Assembly (NCBI GenBank): GCA_026394695.1
Contig: JAPKXT010000015.1
Span: 1 to 7,591 of the forward strand
Direction: 5' to 3'
From: Methanoregula sp.
GTDB lineage: Archaea; Halobacteriota; Methanomicrobia; Methanomicrobiales; Methanospirillaceae
Length of the DNA stretch: 7,591 nt
The stretch's first letter is position 1; each line of letters opens with the position of its first letter. The notes under the pieces are model-generated. The model searched no databases. It was not told where the DNA came from and saw only the letters and a program-made list of their open reading frames with translations. Position numbers and translations under genes: made by a program. Positions 1-6,415 of this stretch are shown in pieces.

Positions 1-603
1 TTCGGTAAACACGATCGACCCGGAAATACGGGAGATCTTGATCTTTACCTTCTGTCCGGGCTTTGCATTCGCCACATACATAATGTAGCGTCCCATCTTC
101 ACGACTCCATCACCACGTTTGGAGATGGACTGGATCTCCACGTCCATGATGGTGCCTTCCTCAAGGTTCTCAGATACCGGCTCTGTGCGGGCCTTTCTCT
201 TTCTCACCGGGCGGTGACTCCCGCAGGCATCACAACGGAGCAGCATGACACGGTCATCCTTAACAAGCCGTGTATCCGGTTTGCCGCATTCAGAACATAT
301 CACGTAATCCTCAACGTAACTTTTTATGATATTCTTAATAAGCATAATCTCGAATTTACCGTTAAAAATCGCACGGGTTCCATCGACCTTACCAGAGGTC
401 CCCAGCTCACCTAACAGGAACTTCATCAGGTGCTCCTGATCACGGCGGACCTTGCCCGCAATATCAGCAAAATTTTCAAGAACTGTTGTCTTACCCTCGA
501 CGTATGCCTTTGCCTCAGGAACTATAAAACGCTCCGATGATTCTGTTTTTTCGGTGATATTGGAATATGCCTGTTTGAGGAGATTTTCATATGAGTCCGT
601 CAT
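1..603 (-). CDS. Translation initiation factor aIF2, beta subunit, with C-terminal TRAM domain (3' end at window edge)
   Basis: The beta subunit of the archaeal aIF2 heterotrimer, which delivers initiator Met-tRNA to the small ribosomal subunit with GTP. Reading from the ATG at 603-601 gives 201 residues (MTDSYENLLKQAYSNI...) with no stop, so the true stop lies at or just beyond base 1. Residues 1-100 are the aIF2-beta/eIF5 alpha-beta core (motifs LGTSGKVDGT and NGKFEI). A C4 zinc ribbon follows, with Cys103, Cys106, Cys124 and Cys127 (CSEC...CDAC). A basic stretch (RPVRKRK, about 131-137) leads into a TRAM-like beta-barrel at about 143-201 (RGDGVVKMGRYIMYV...PGQKVKIKI). The TRAM extension is known in several euryarchaeal aIF2-beta proteins, so it is not by itself odd. 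No in-frame alternative start fits the conserved N-terminus. It is transcribed divergently from purL. Identification is firm; the exact end is not visible. Confidence 0.93.
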   Translation of the reverse strand, partial: MTDSYENLLKQAYSNITEKTESSERFIVPEAKAYVEGKTTVLENFADIAGKVRRDQEHLMKFLLGELGTSGKVDGTRAIFNGKFEIMLIKNIIKSYVEDYVICSECGKPDTRLVKDDRVMLLRCDACGSHRPVRKRKARTEPVSENLEEGTIMDVEIQSISKRGDGVVKMGRYIMYVANAKPGQKVKIKISRISGSIVFTE

Positions 604-759
604 AGTTGTATAATATAATTGCGCCACCCCGCCAAAAGGCTTTCCCAACAGCAGTGAGGCGAGGACTGGGGGTAAAATTCTCTGCCGGTAGTTAAAATCG
701 GATTCCAGCTACAACACTGTATAACAGATATTTTGTAATTATACGTTTAACCACTTATC
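604..759. other. Divergent intergenic region between aIF2-beta and purL
   Basis: This 156-bp gap must hold promoters for both divergent genes. The middle (about 621-690) is relatively GC-rich, with short self-complementary pieces such as GCC-AAAA-GGC around 631-640. The two edges are AT-rich. I see no ORF, tRNA or recognisable structured RNA in it. An AT-rich block at 609-620 abuts the aIF2-beta start too closely to be an ordinary TATA box for that gene. Confidence 0.6.
719..745 (+). promoter_or_regulatory. Probable TATA-type promoter of purL-purQ
   Basis: Two TATA-like cores lie ahead of the purL ATG at 760: TGTATAACA (719-727) and TAATTATACG (736-745). A box centred about 27 bases before the transcription start would give a leader of roughly ten bases (first core) or a start at or just inside the ORF (second core). 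There is no Shine-Dalgarno match just before the ATG, so a very short leader or leaderless transcript is plausible. This rests on spacing and composition only. Confidence 0.4.
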
Positions 760-3702
760 ATGACTTCTTTTATCCACCGGATAGAAGTTCACTATAAACA
801 GGATCCGAGATTAACATCAAGGACCGACAGAATCCGCTCATTAGGGATCCCTGTCGATACGCTGCACCTCATTGATATCTATACCATTGTAACAAGCTCA
901 AGAGATTTTTCCTATGATGAGCTTTGCCGTATTGGCGCACAACTCATTAATCCTGTCATCCAGGAATATACCATTGATACGGCGACAGAATCTGTTTTTA
1001 ATTACGCAATTGAGGTTGGATTTCTTCCGGGTGTTACCGATAATATAGGGACAACGGCGAAACAGACCATCGAGGATTTTTACACAATCCGGTTTAAAGA
1101 AGGGGAATCAGTCTATAGCTCCCAACTTTTTTTTATTTGCGGACACATTTCAGAGGATTCTTTACAGAAACTTACGGCTACGCTTGCAAATCCGCTGGTA
1201 AACCGGGTTCATATCAAGAAATATGAGGAATACAAAAACAAGGGCATGGATCCCTTTGTGCCGTCTGTCCGTTTCCGCGAACTTCCGACCGCAGAAGAAG
1301 TAAATCTTGATTTGGATGACCAAGATCTTGCCCGGCTGGGAAAAGAGGGGATACTGGATCTCGTAACCGGAAAACGAAGAGGTCCGCTGGCACTCGACCT
1401 CCCCCAGATTCATGCTATCCGTGACTATTTTTCCAAAAAAGGAAGGAAACCTACAGATGTAGAACTCGAGTCGCTCGCCCAGACCTGGAGCGAGCATTGT
1501 AAACATACAATCTTTGCGTCATCGATGGATGATGACGTCCCAAAAGGGCTCTATAAAACTTTCATCCAGGAAGCCACCAACAAAATCCGCAGGGAAAAGG
1601 GGGATAAGGACATCTGTGTGACTGTTTTCACTGATAACTCAGGAGCGATAATCTTTGATGACAGGTATCTTGTCACCCATAAAGTCGAAACCCACAACTC
1701 TCCATCAGCATTGGATCCATTTGGCGGAGCACTTACCGGGATTGTCGGCGTGAACCGGGACACGATCGGTTTTGGCCTCGGGGCAAAACCCTGTCTCAAT
1801 TACTATGGGTATTGCGTAGGCGATCCTGAATCTGACCCGGTACTGTTCCGTGGTAAAAACAAAGCTAATCCGATCCTTTCTCCTCGTCAGATACTTGACG
1901 GGGTGGTAAAGGGCGTGGGTGTCGGTGGCAACTGTTCGGGAATACCCACTCCACAGGGTTGGTGTTATTTTAATGACCGGTATACCGGTAAACCCCTCGT
2001 GTTTGCTGGCACCGTTGGTGTGATGCCACTCAAACATAAACACAGGAAACTCTTTGAAAAACGGGCGAAACCCGGCGACCTCATTGTGATGGCGGGTGGG
2101 CGGGTGGGAAAGGACGGCATCCACGGTGCCACATTTTCTTCAGAAGCCCTCGACCCGGCCAGTCCGGTAACCGCCGTCCAGATAGGCGACCCGATTACCC
2201 AGAAGAAGTTGTCCGATGTCATCGTCAAGGAAGCCAGAGACCTCGGGCTATACCGTAGTATTACGGATAACGGGGCAGGTGGTATTTCCTGCTCTGTAGC
2301 AGAGATGGCAAAAGAGTGCAACGGCTGCCATGTCTTCCTTGATAAGGTACCGTTAAAATATCACGGAATGGCGCCATGGGAGATATGGATCTCTGAATCA
2401 CAGGAGCGGATGACGCTTGCGATCCCAAAAGAGAAGATCGATGAATTCATGGATCTGGTCCAGAGGCGGGAAGTCGAGGCAACTGTGATTGGACAATTCA
2501 CGGACAGCGGGAAGTGTGTTGTCGAATACCATGGCAATGTCGTCATGGACATTGACCTGGATTTCCTGCATGACGGTCTGCCAAAGAAGCATCTGAAAAC
2601 AACCCGTATACATAAATTGTTCCCGGAACCAAAAACTTCATGCCCGGCGCGGCTGGACAAGACAATCCTGTCCATGCTCCAGAGGAAAAACATCTGTTCA
2701 AAGGAGTTTATCTCTACCCAGTACGACCATACGGTTCAGGGTGGGTATGTCCTCGGACCGGTCCAGGGCAAAGGACGTGTGCAGGCTCCCGCCTCGTTAA
2801 CGAAGGTTGTGCTCGATTCTGAAAAGGGGGTCGGATTATCGCAGGGCATATTCCCTTTGTATTCTGAGATCGACCCTTATCTCATGGCGGCAGCGGCGAT
2901 TGACACAGCAATCAGGGGTCTCATCGCGATGGGTGTATCACTGGATAACATCGCGCTTCTTGATAATTTCTGCTGGTGCTCATCAGATGAGCCGGAGCGA
3001 CTTTGGCAGTTGAAACGGGCCGCACAGGGCTGTTACGATTTTGCTACTGCATTTGGGACGCCATTCATATCTGGAAAAGACAGCATGTTCAACGATTTCT
3101 CCGGGTTTGATGCAAATAACAACCCGGTCAAGATATCAGTGCCCCCGACGCTCCTTATCTCTTCAATAGGAATTCATGGGGAAGTGGAAAAGGCCGTGTC
3201 CATTGATGCCAAATTTGAAGGTGACTTCGTCTATGTCATCGGGGAAACGTTTCCGGAACTGGGCGGATCTGAGTATTTTGCTTTCCTTGACTACATAGGA
3301 AATACTGTCCCAAAGCTTGATACCAGAAAAGTAAAATTCCGGTATCAGAGACTGACTGTTGCGATAGCAAAAGAGATTGTGGCATCTGCGTACCCCGTCA
3401 ACTATGGTGGTCTGGCGATCGCTCTTGCAAAAGTCGCCATATCAGGAGACATTGGCATGAAAATCACCATTCCCTCCGGTTTACGTCCGGATTATTTCCT
3501 GTTCTCAGAGTCGCTGGGAAGATTTGTTGTAACAATTTCCAAAGACAACAGGAAAGAATTTGAAGAGATTGTGGGTTGTGACGCAATGCTGCTGGGAACC
3601 GTTTGCGGTCGGGCCTTGCAGATCTCTGGACAAGAAATTATTACCGATCTCCCTGTTGAGGAACTTGAGACTGCCTACAAATCACCATTCGTTGGTTACT
3701 AA
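760..3702 (+). CDS. purL: Phosphoribosylformylglycinamidine (FGAM) synthase, long PurL form with two fused PurS-like domains
   Basis: Synthetase component of FGAM synthase: it converts FGAR, ATP and glutamine-derived ammonia to FGAM in de novo purine synthesis (cytoplasm). It is 980 residues, against roughly 700-750 for small PurL. Residues about 6-71 and 82-155 look like two divergent PurS-type units (each ends in a matching L..NP.[VI] segment), standing in for the separate PurS dimer. The core follows: linker with SEHCKH (244-249, candidate catalytic His246), KVETHN (308-313, nucleotide/metal site), GGNCSG (389-394) and TDNGAGG (502-508). The second half repeats the AIRS/PurM-type fold: YDHTVQGG (655-662), SGKDS (771-775) and ELGGSEYF (833-840). 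No glutaminase domain is present; purQ, starting two bases after the stop, supplies it. The 760 ATG is chosen because the first PurS-like strand begins immediately after it and the next Met is about residue 163. Most archaea, as I know them, encode separate PurS, PurL and PurQ; this layout recalls bacterial (e.g. deltaproteobacterial) proteins, so transfer is possible. The frame is intact throughout. Confidence 0.96.
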   Translation: MTSFIHRIEVHYKQDPRLTSRTDRIRSLGIPVDTLHLIDIYTIVTSSRDFSYDELCRIGAQLINPVIQEYTIDTATESVFNYAIEVGFLPGVTDNIGTTAKQTIEDFYTIRFKEGESVYSSQLFFICGHISEDSLQKLTATLANPLVNRVHIKKYEEYKNKGMDPFVPSVRFRELPTAEEVNLDLDDQDLARLGKEGILDLVTGKRRGPLALDLPQIHAIRDYFSKKGRKPTDVELESLAQTWSEHCKHTIFASSMDDDVPKGLYKTFIQEATNKIRREKGDKDICVTVFTDNSGAIIFDDRYLVTHKVETHNSPSALDPFGGALTGIVGVNRDTIGFGLGAKPCLNYYGYCVGDPESDPVLFRGKNKANPILSPRQILDGVVKGVGVGGNCSGIPTPQGWCYFNDRYTGKPLVFAGTVGVMPLKHKHRKLFEKRAKPGDLIVMAGGRVGKDGIHGATFSSEALDPASPVTAVQIGDPITQKKLSDVIVKEARDLGLYRSITDNGAGGISCSVAEMAKECNGCHVFLDKVPLKYHGMAPWEIWISESQERMTLAIPKEKIDEFMDLVQRREVEATVIGQFTDSGKCVVEYHGNVVMDIDLDFLHDGLPKKHLKTTRIHKLFPEPKTSCPARLDKTILSMLQRKNICSKEFISTQYDHTVQGGYVLGPVQGKGRVQAPASLTKVVLDSEKGVGLSQGIFPLYSEIDPYLMAAAAIDTAIRGLIAMGVSLDNIALLDNFCWCSSDEPERLWQLKRAAQGCYDFATAFGTPFISGKDSMFNDFSGFDANNNPVKISVPPTLLISSIGIHGEVEKAVSIDAKFEGDFVYVIGETFPELGGSEYFAFLDYIGNTVPKLDTRKVKFRYQRLTVAIAKEIVASAYPVNYGGLAIALAKVAISGDIGMKITIPSGLRPDYFLFSESLGRFVVTISKDNRKEFEEIVGCDAMLLGTVCGRALQISGQEIITDLPVEELETAYKSPFVGY

Positions 3703-3704
3703 AA

Positions 3705-4577
3705 ATGAAGACGCCGAGCAATTCAGAAAAGAGCCCTGCGGGTCGGGCTGGAAAGAACGAGATATCCTATCCAGCAAAAACTGATGAAAAGGCCATTATC
3801 ATGAGTGGCTATGGGATCAATTCAGAGATGGAAACAGAGGAAGCGTTCAGACGGGCCGGGATGAGTTCGGATATCGTCCATATAAATGACCTGATAGCGG
3901 GGAGGAAAAAGTTGTCTGATTACCGGTTACTGGTTTTTCCCGGCGGTTTTTCTTATGGGGACGATACCGGCGCCGGTAACGCATATGCAAACAGGGTGCG
4001 AAATAACCTGTGGGACGATGTGGAGAGATTTTTAGACAACGACACGCTTGTTTTAGGTATCTGTAACGGGTTCCAGATTCTCGCAAACCTTGGTCTTGTA
4101 CCGGGATTTGATAAGAAATATGAACGGGAGATCGCCCTTATGCCCAACCGGAAAGGTGTACTGGAATGTCGTTTTGTCAACATAAGACCCATATCTGATA
4201 ATCTCTGGACGCGTGGTATCGAACGAATGTACTGCCCGGTTGCCCATGGAGAGGGAAATTTTTTCTGCCCGCCTGAAACCCTAGAACGCCTTAGAACAAA
4301 AGATATGATAACATTCCAGTACTGCCAGGATGACATGCGCCCCGCAAACGGGGAATATCCCCATAATCCCAATGGGTCGATAGAAGATATTGCCGGTATC
4401 ACATCTGAAGACGGAAAAGTACTTGGATTAATGCCGCATCCGGAACGGGCCATGAATTTCACCAACTTGTATGACTGGCCATACCAGAAGGAGAAAATGA
4501 AACGTGAAGGAAAAAAACTGCCACAGGAATCAATGAATATGCAGTTTTTCAAAAATATTGTTCATTATTTCTGTTAG
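3705..4577 (+). CDS. purQ: FGAM synthase glutaminase subunit PurQ
   Basis: Class I (triad) glutamine amidotransferase that hydrolyses glutamine and passes ammonia to PurL. The 290-residue protein shows the first strand and loop AIIMSGYGINSE (30-41), VFPGGFSYGDD (77-87), the nucleophile elbow GICNGFQ (118-124, Cys120), CPVAHGEGNFF (177-187) and the triad end MPHPER (243-248, His245 and Glu247). All catalytic residues are present. The ATG lies two bases after the purL stop, which argues for co-transcription and translational coupling; no clear Shine-Dalgarno is seen. The next Met (residue 33) lies inside the first beta strand, so it cannot be the start. This leaves a polar N-terminal extension of about 28 residues. 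PurQ subunits partnered with small PurL are nearer 220-230 residues, so this longer one fits the long-PurL type. Function is very secure; the exact start is somewhat less so. Confidence 0.95.
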   Translation: MKTPSNSEKSPAGRAGKNEISYPAKTDEKAIIMSGYGINSEMETEEAFRRAGMSSDIVHINDLIAGRKKLSDYRLLVFPGGFSYGDDTGAGNAYANRVRNNLWDDVERFLDNDTLVLGICNGFQILANLGLVPGFDKKYEREIALMPNRKGVLECRFVNIRPISDNLWTRGIERMYCPVAHGEGNFFCPPETLERLRTKDMITFQYCQDDMRPANGEYPHNPNGSIEDIAGITSEDGKVLGLMPHPERAMNFTNLYDWPYQKEKMKREGKKLPQESMNMQFFKNIVHYFC

Positions 4578-4601
4578 GAGAGGATATTATTCTGCGATAC
4601 T

Positions 4602-4632
4602 AAAACGGAAAAACGAACTTTCTTCTTTTATT
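4602..4632. terminator. Convergent oligo-T terminators between purQ and the flavodoxin gene
   Basis: In this 106-bp convergent gap the plus strand carries a pyrimidine-rich TTTCTTCTTTTATT run (4619-4632), suited to ending purL-purQ. The minus strand reads TTCGTTTTTCCGTTTTA (from about 4617 down to 4601), suited to ending the flavodoxin transcript. Archaeal termination relies on such U-runs without a required hairpin. The call rests on composition and position. Confidence 0.5.
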
Positions 4633-4683
4633 ACTCCATCACCCGGGATCGAAAAGATTTGCTTGTTTGTGCGAAATAAATAA

Positions 4684-5166
4684 TTATACTTTTATTGAAG
4701 ATTGGACAAGCGCGATGAGGTCTTTTGTAGTCTTTTCGTTTTCAATATCGGTACAGTGGATATCGGTGATCGCAACCGGGACCATCCCCCGTTCTTCGAT
4801 CCATTTTTTGAATGTTTCATCGGACTGGCCCGGTCTGCCTCCATGCGTTAAAAACGCAACGGCAGGTTTACCCATGCAGCCTTTCAGTCCGTCGATTATG
4901 GCATGTATCACCGGTGTTGGTTTGAACGCCCAGACCGGTGATCCGAATACTATTAAGTCATAACCGGAAATATCTACGGAGGCAGGCTCGATCAAGGTCT
5001 TTTCCTCACAGCGTGCCATTTTGCAAAGCACAAAAAATCGCGTCAGCCGGTTATAGGACGCCGTGTCAGTAACCTCAACCAGTTGTGCATCGAATGCCGA
5101 CGCAATATGCTGGGCCACGTGGTGGGTGTTTCCGGTCTCGCTGTGATAGATGATGCAGATCTTCAT
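4684..5166 (-). CDS. Flavodoxin (FMN-binding electron-transfer protein)
   Basis: A 160-residue flavodoxin-fold protein, likely a soluble FMN carrier or small FMN-dependent oxidoreductase; the partner is not evident. The N-terminal strand MKICIIYHSETGNT carries the FMN phosphate loop (Ser9-Thr14, SETGNT). The later DLIVFGSPVWAFKPTP (about 70-85) matches the strand and flavin-flanking loop typical of the family, and FLTHGGRPG (105-113) the next loop. The ATG at 5166 is chosen because the family begins right at this strand; extending to a TTG at 5193 would add nine residues with no conserved role and would place the start against the oligo-T tract. No membrane segment, signal peptide or iron-sulfur motif is seen. 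It lies downstream of ilvC on the same strand, but the U-runs between them suggest separate transcription. The physiological role is unknown. Confidence 0.85.
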   Translation of the reverse strand: MKICIIYHSETGNTHHVAQHIASAFDAQLVEVTDTASYNRLTRFFVLCKMARCEEKTLIEPASVDISGYDLIVFGSPVWAFKPTPVIHAIIDGLKGCMGKPAVAFLTHGGRPGQSDETFKKWIEERGMVPVAITDIHCTDIENEKTTKDLIALVQSSIKV

Positions 5167-5191
5167 TTCACACAAGTTTGCGTGTTCTGAC

Positions 5192-5213
5192 AAAAAAAAG
5201 ATACCAGAAAAAA
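5192..5213 (-). terminator. Oligo-T terminator downstream of ilvC
   Basis: On the minus strand the sequence reads a run of six T (5213-5208) and then eight T (5199-5192), some 30-50 bases after the position where ilvC would stop without its duplication (5242). Consecutive U-runs of this length are typical archaeal termination signals. They lie just upstream of the flavodoxin start, so they also separate the two genes. Confidence 0.6.
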
Positions 5214-5241
5214 TGGAATTATTTCTTCCGTGCCGGTACTT

Positions 5242-5289
5242 TTACCGCTTTTTCGCGGCCTTTTTCACGGGTTTCTTTCCCGCATCCTT
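5242..5289 (-). other. Stranded former C-terminal coding tail of ilvC
   Basis: Reading the minus strand in the frame of the downstream repeat copy, the last segment after MMPQF translates as KKDAGKKPVKKAAKKR and a TAA at 5244-5242. The present ilvC frame stops at 5291 and cannot reach it. The coding-like, lysine/alanine-rich character and a stop placed just before the terminator T-runs suggest it was the original end of the protein. It carries no start of its own. Confidence 0.7.
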
Positions 5290-5290
5290 C

Positions 5291-6301
5291 TTAAACTGGG
5301 GCATCATCACGCGGACTTCTAAACTGGGGCATCATCGCGCGGACTTCTTTTCCTACTTCCTCGATAAGATGACCCTCATCTGCTGCGGTGAGCGCGTTAA
5401 AGACCGGACGGTTCACCATGTTCTCGAGCATCCACTCCCGCGCAAATTTACCGCTCTGGATCTCTTCTAGGATCTCCTCCATTGCAATATAACTCTCCTC
5501 ACCGATGACACGAGGTCCCCGGGTGAGATCGCCATACTGCGCGGTGTTGCTGATGTACTTGCGCATATTTGTCAGCCCACCTTCATAGATCAGGTCAACG
5601 ATGAGTTTTGTCTCGTGAAGCACTTCGAGATATGCCATCTCCGGGGCATAACCGGCCTGGACAAGCGTCTCAAATCCCGCTTTGATAAGCGAGGTCATAC
5701 CGCCACAGAGAACTGCCTGCTCACCGAACAGATCGGTCTCGGTCTCCTCACGGAACGTGGTCTCGAGAACGACTGCCCGGGTTGCTCCGATTCCCTTTGC
5801 ATAGGCGAGCGCGATCTTGTGAGCATTACCCGTATAATCCTGGTGCACCGCGATAAGTGCGGGTACACCTTTGCCTTCCTCGTACTGGCGGCGCACCATG
5901 AAACCAGGACCCTTTGGCGCAACCATGATCACATCAACCGTTGACGGGGGTGCAATCTGGCCGAAGTGGATATTGAACCCATGAGAGAACATCAGGCATT
6001 TGTTCTCGGTAAGATGCGGCAGAATTTCTGCACGGAAGACCGAGCCCTGGTGCTCATCGGGAAGAAGGACCTGGATGATATCTGCCTTTTTGACGGCCTC
6101 TGCAACCGTCATCACTTTCATGCCATCCTTAATGGCTGCGTCCCAGCTCTTCCCTTTGCGCAGCCCAATCACTACATCAAGCCCGCTGTCCTTTAAGTTA
6201 AGAGACTGCCCGCGCCCCTGTGAGCCATAACCAATCACAGCGATGCGCTTGCCTTTCAGCACGCCGATATCCGCATCTGTATCATAGTATTTTTCCATCA
6301 T
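5291..6301 (-). CDS. ilvC: Ketol-acid reductoisomerase, C-terminus altered by frameshift
   Basis: Converts 2-acetolactate (or 2-aceto-2-hydroxybutyrate) to the dihydroxy acid in valine, leucine and isoleucine synthesis, using NAD(P)H and Mg2+. The 336 residues start MMEKYYDTDAD. The Rossmann loop is GYGSQGRGQS (24-33), followed by GLRKGKSW (46-53) in the cofactor-specificity loop; Arg and Ser there are compatible with NADPH. PDEHQ (81-85), FSHGFNIHF (105-113, His107), PKGPG (129-133), the metal ligands Asp190 and Glu194 (TETDLFGEQ), Glu226 and Glu230, and Ser251 (YISNTAQYGDLT) are all present, so this is a class I enzyme with an intact active site. The start at 6301 or the adjacent ATG at 6298 is preferred over 6328, because the latter lies only about ten bases past the TATA box. 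The last nine residues (RSPRDDAPV) are read out of frame from the second copy of a 28-bp duplication. The gene stands alone here, without ilvB/ilvN. The fold is probably preserved. Confidence 0.95.
   Translation of the reverse strand: MMEKYYDTDADIGVLKGKRIAVIGYGSQGRGQSLNLKDSGLDVVIGLRKGKSWDAAIKDGMKVMTVAEAVKKADIIQVLLPDEHQGSVFRAEILPHLTENKCLMFSHGFNIHFGQIAPPSTVDVIMVAPKGPGFMVRRQYEEGKGVPALIAVHQDYTGNAHKIALAYAKGIGATRAVVLETTFREETETDLFGEQAVLCGGMTSLIKAGFETLVQAGYAPEMAYLEVLHETKLIVDLIYEGGLTNMRKYISNTAQYGDLTRGPRVIGEESYIAMEEILEEIQSGKFAREWMLENMVNRPVFNALTAADEGHLIEEVGKEVRAMMPQFRSPRDDAPV
5292..5347. repeat. 28-bp direct tandem duplication in the 3' end of ilvC
   Basis: Copy 1 occupies 5292-5319 and copy 2 occupies 5320-5347. 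Both begin TAAACTGGGGCATCATC and end GCGCGGACTTC or CGCGGACTTC, and they differ at one base (A at 5309, G at 5337). The unit length, 28, is not a multiple of three, so having two copies shifts the ilvC reading frame after the first copy read on the minus strand. Confidence 0.95.
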
Positions 6302-6336
6302 GATAGTTCTCTTTGATATCTGCAACAAAGCACATA

Positions 6337-6353
6337 AATATTATATAAAAAAA
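6337..6353. promoter_or_regulatory. TATA box of ilvC, near-palindromic and possibly shared with mptA
   Basis: On the minus strand the sequence TTTTTATATAATATTTA runs down from 6353 to 6337, about 40 bases before the ilvC ATG. A start about 27 bases past its centre would leave a leader of roughly 17-20 bases, which includes AAAGAGAAC just before the ATG. The core TTATATAA is its own reverse complement, so it could also direct transcription rightward toward mptA with a leader of about 45 bases. Direction for mptA is inference. Confidence 0.65.
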
Positions 6354-6415
6354 CTAAAGAAGCAAAACGGAAACAATAACCCGGATGCGATGACTTATTA
6401 GCAATTTTTCCAAAA

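Noticed and set aside
608..620. TATA-like block (minus strand TTATATTATAC) as the promoter of aIF2-beta
   Set aside because: It ends about five bases before the ATG at 603. A TATA box there would place the transcription start inside the coding region, and no later in-frame start fits the family N-terminus.
1705..2693. Several open frames of 110-139 codons on the minus strand inside purL
   Set aside because: They are antisense shadows of purL with no recognisable motifs and no ribosome binding sites.
5166..5193. TTG at 5193 as the flavodoxin start
   Set aside because: It would add nine non-conserved residues ahead of the family's first strand and start directly on the terminator T-run; the ATG at 5166 fits the fold exactly.
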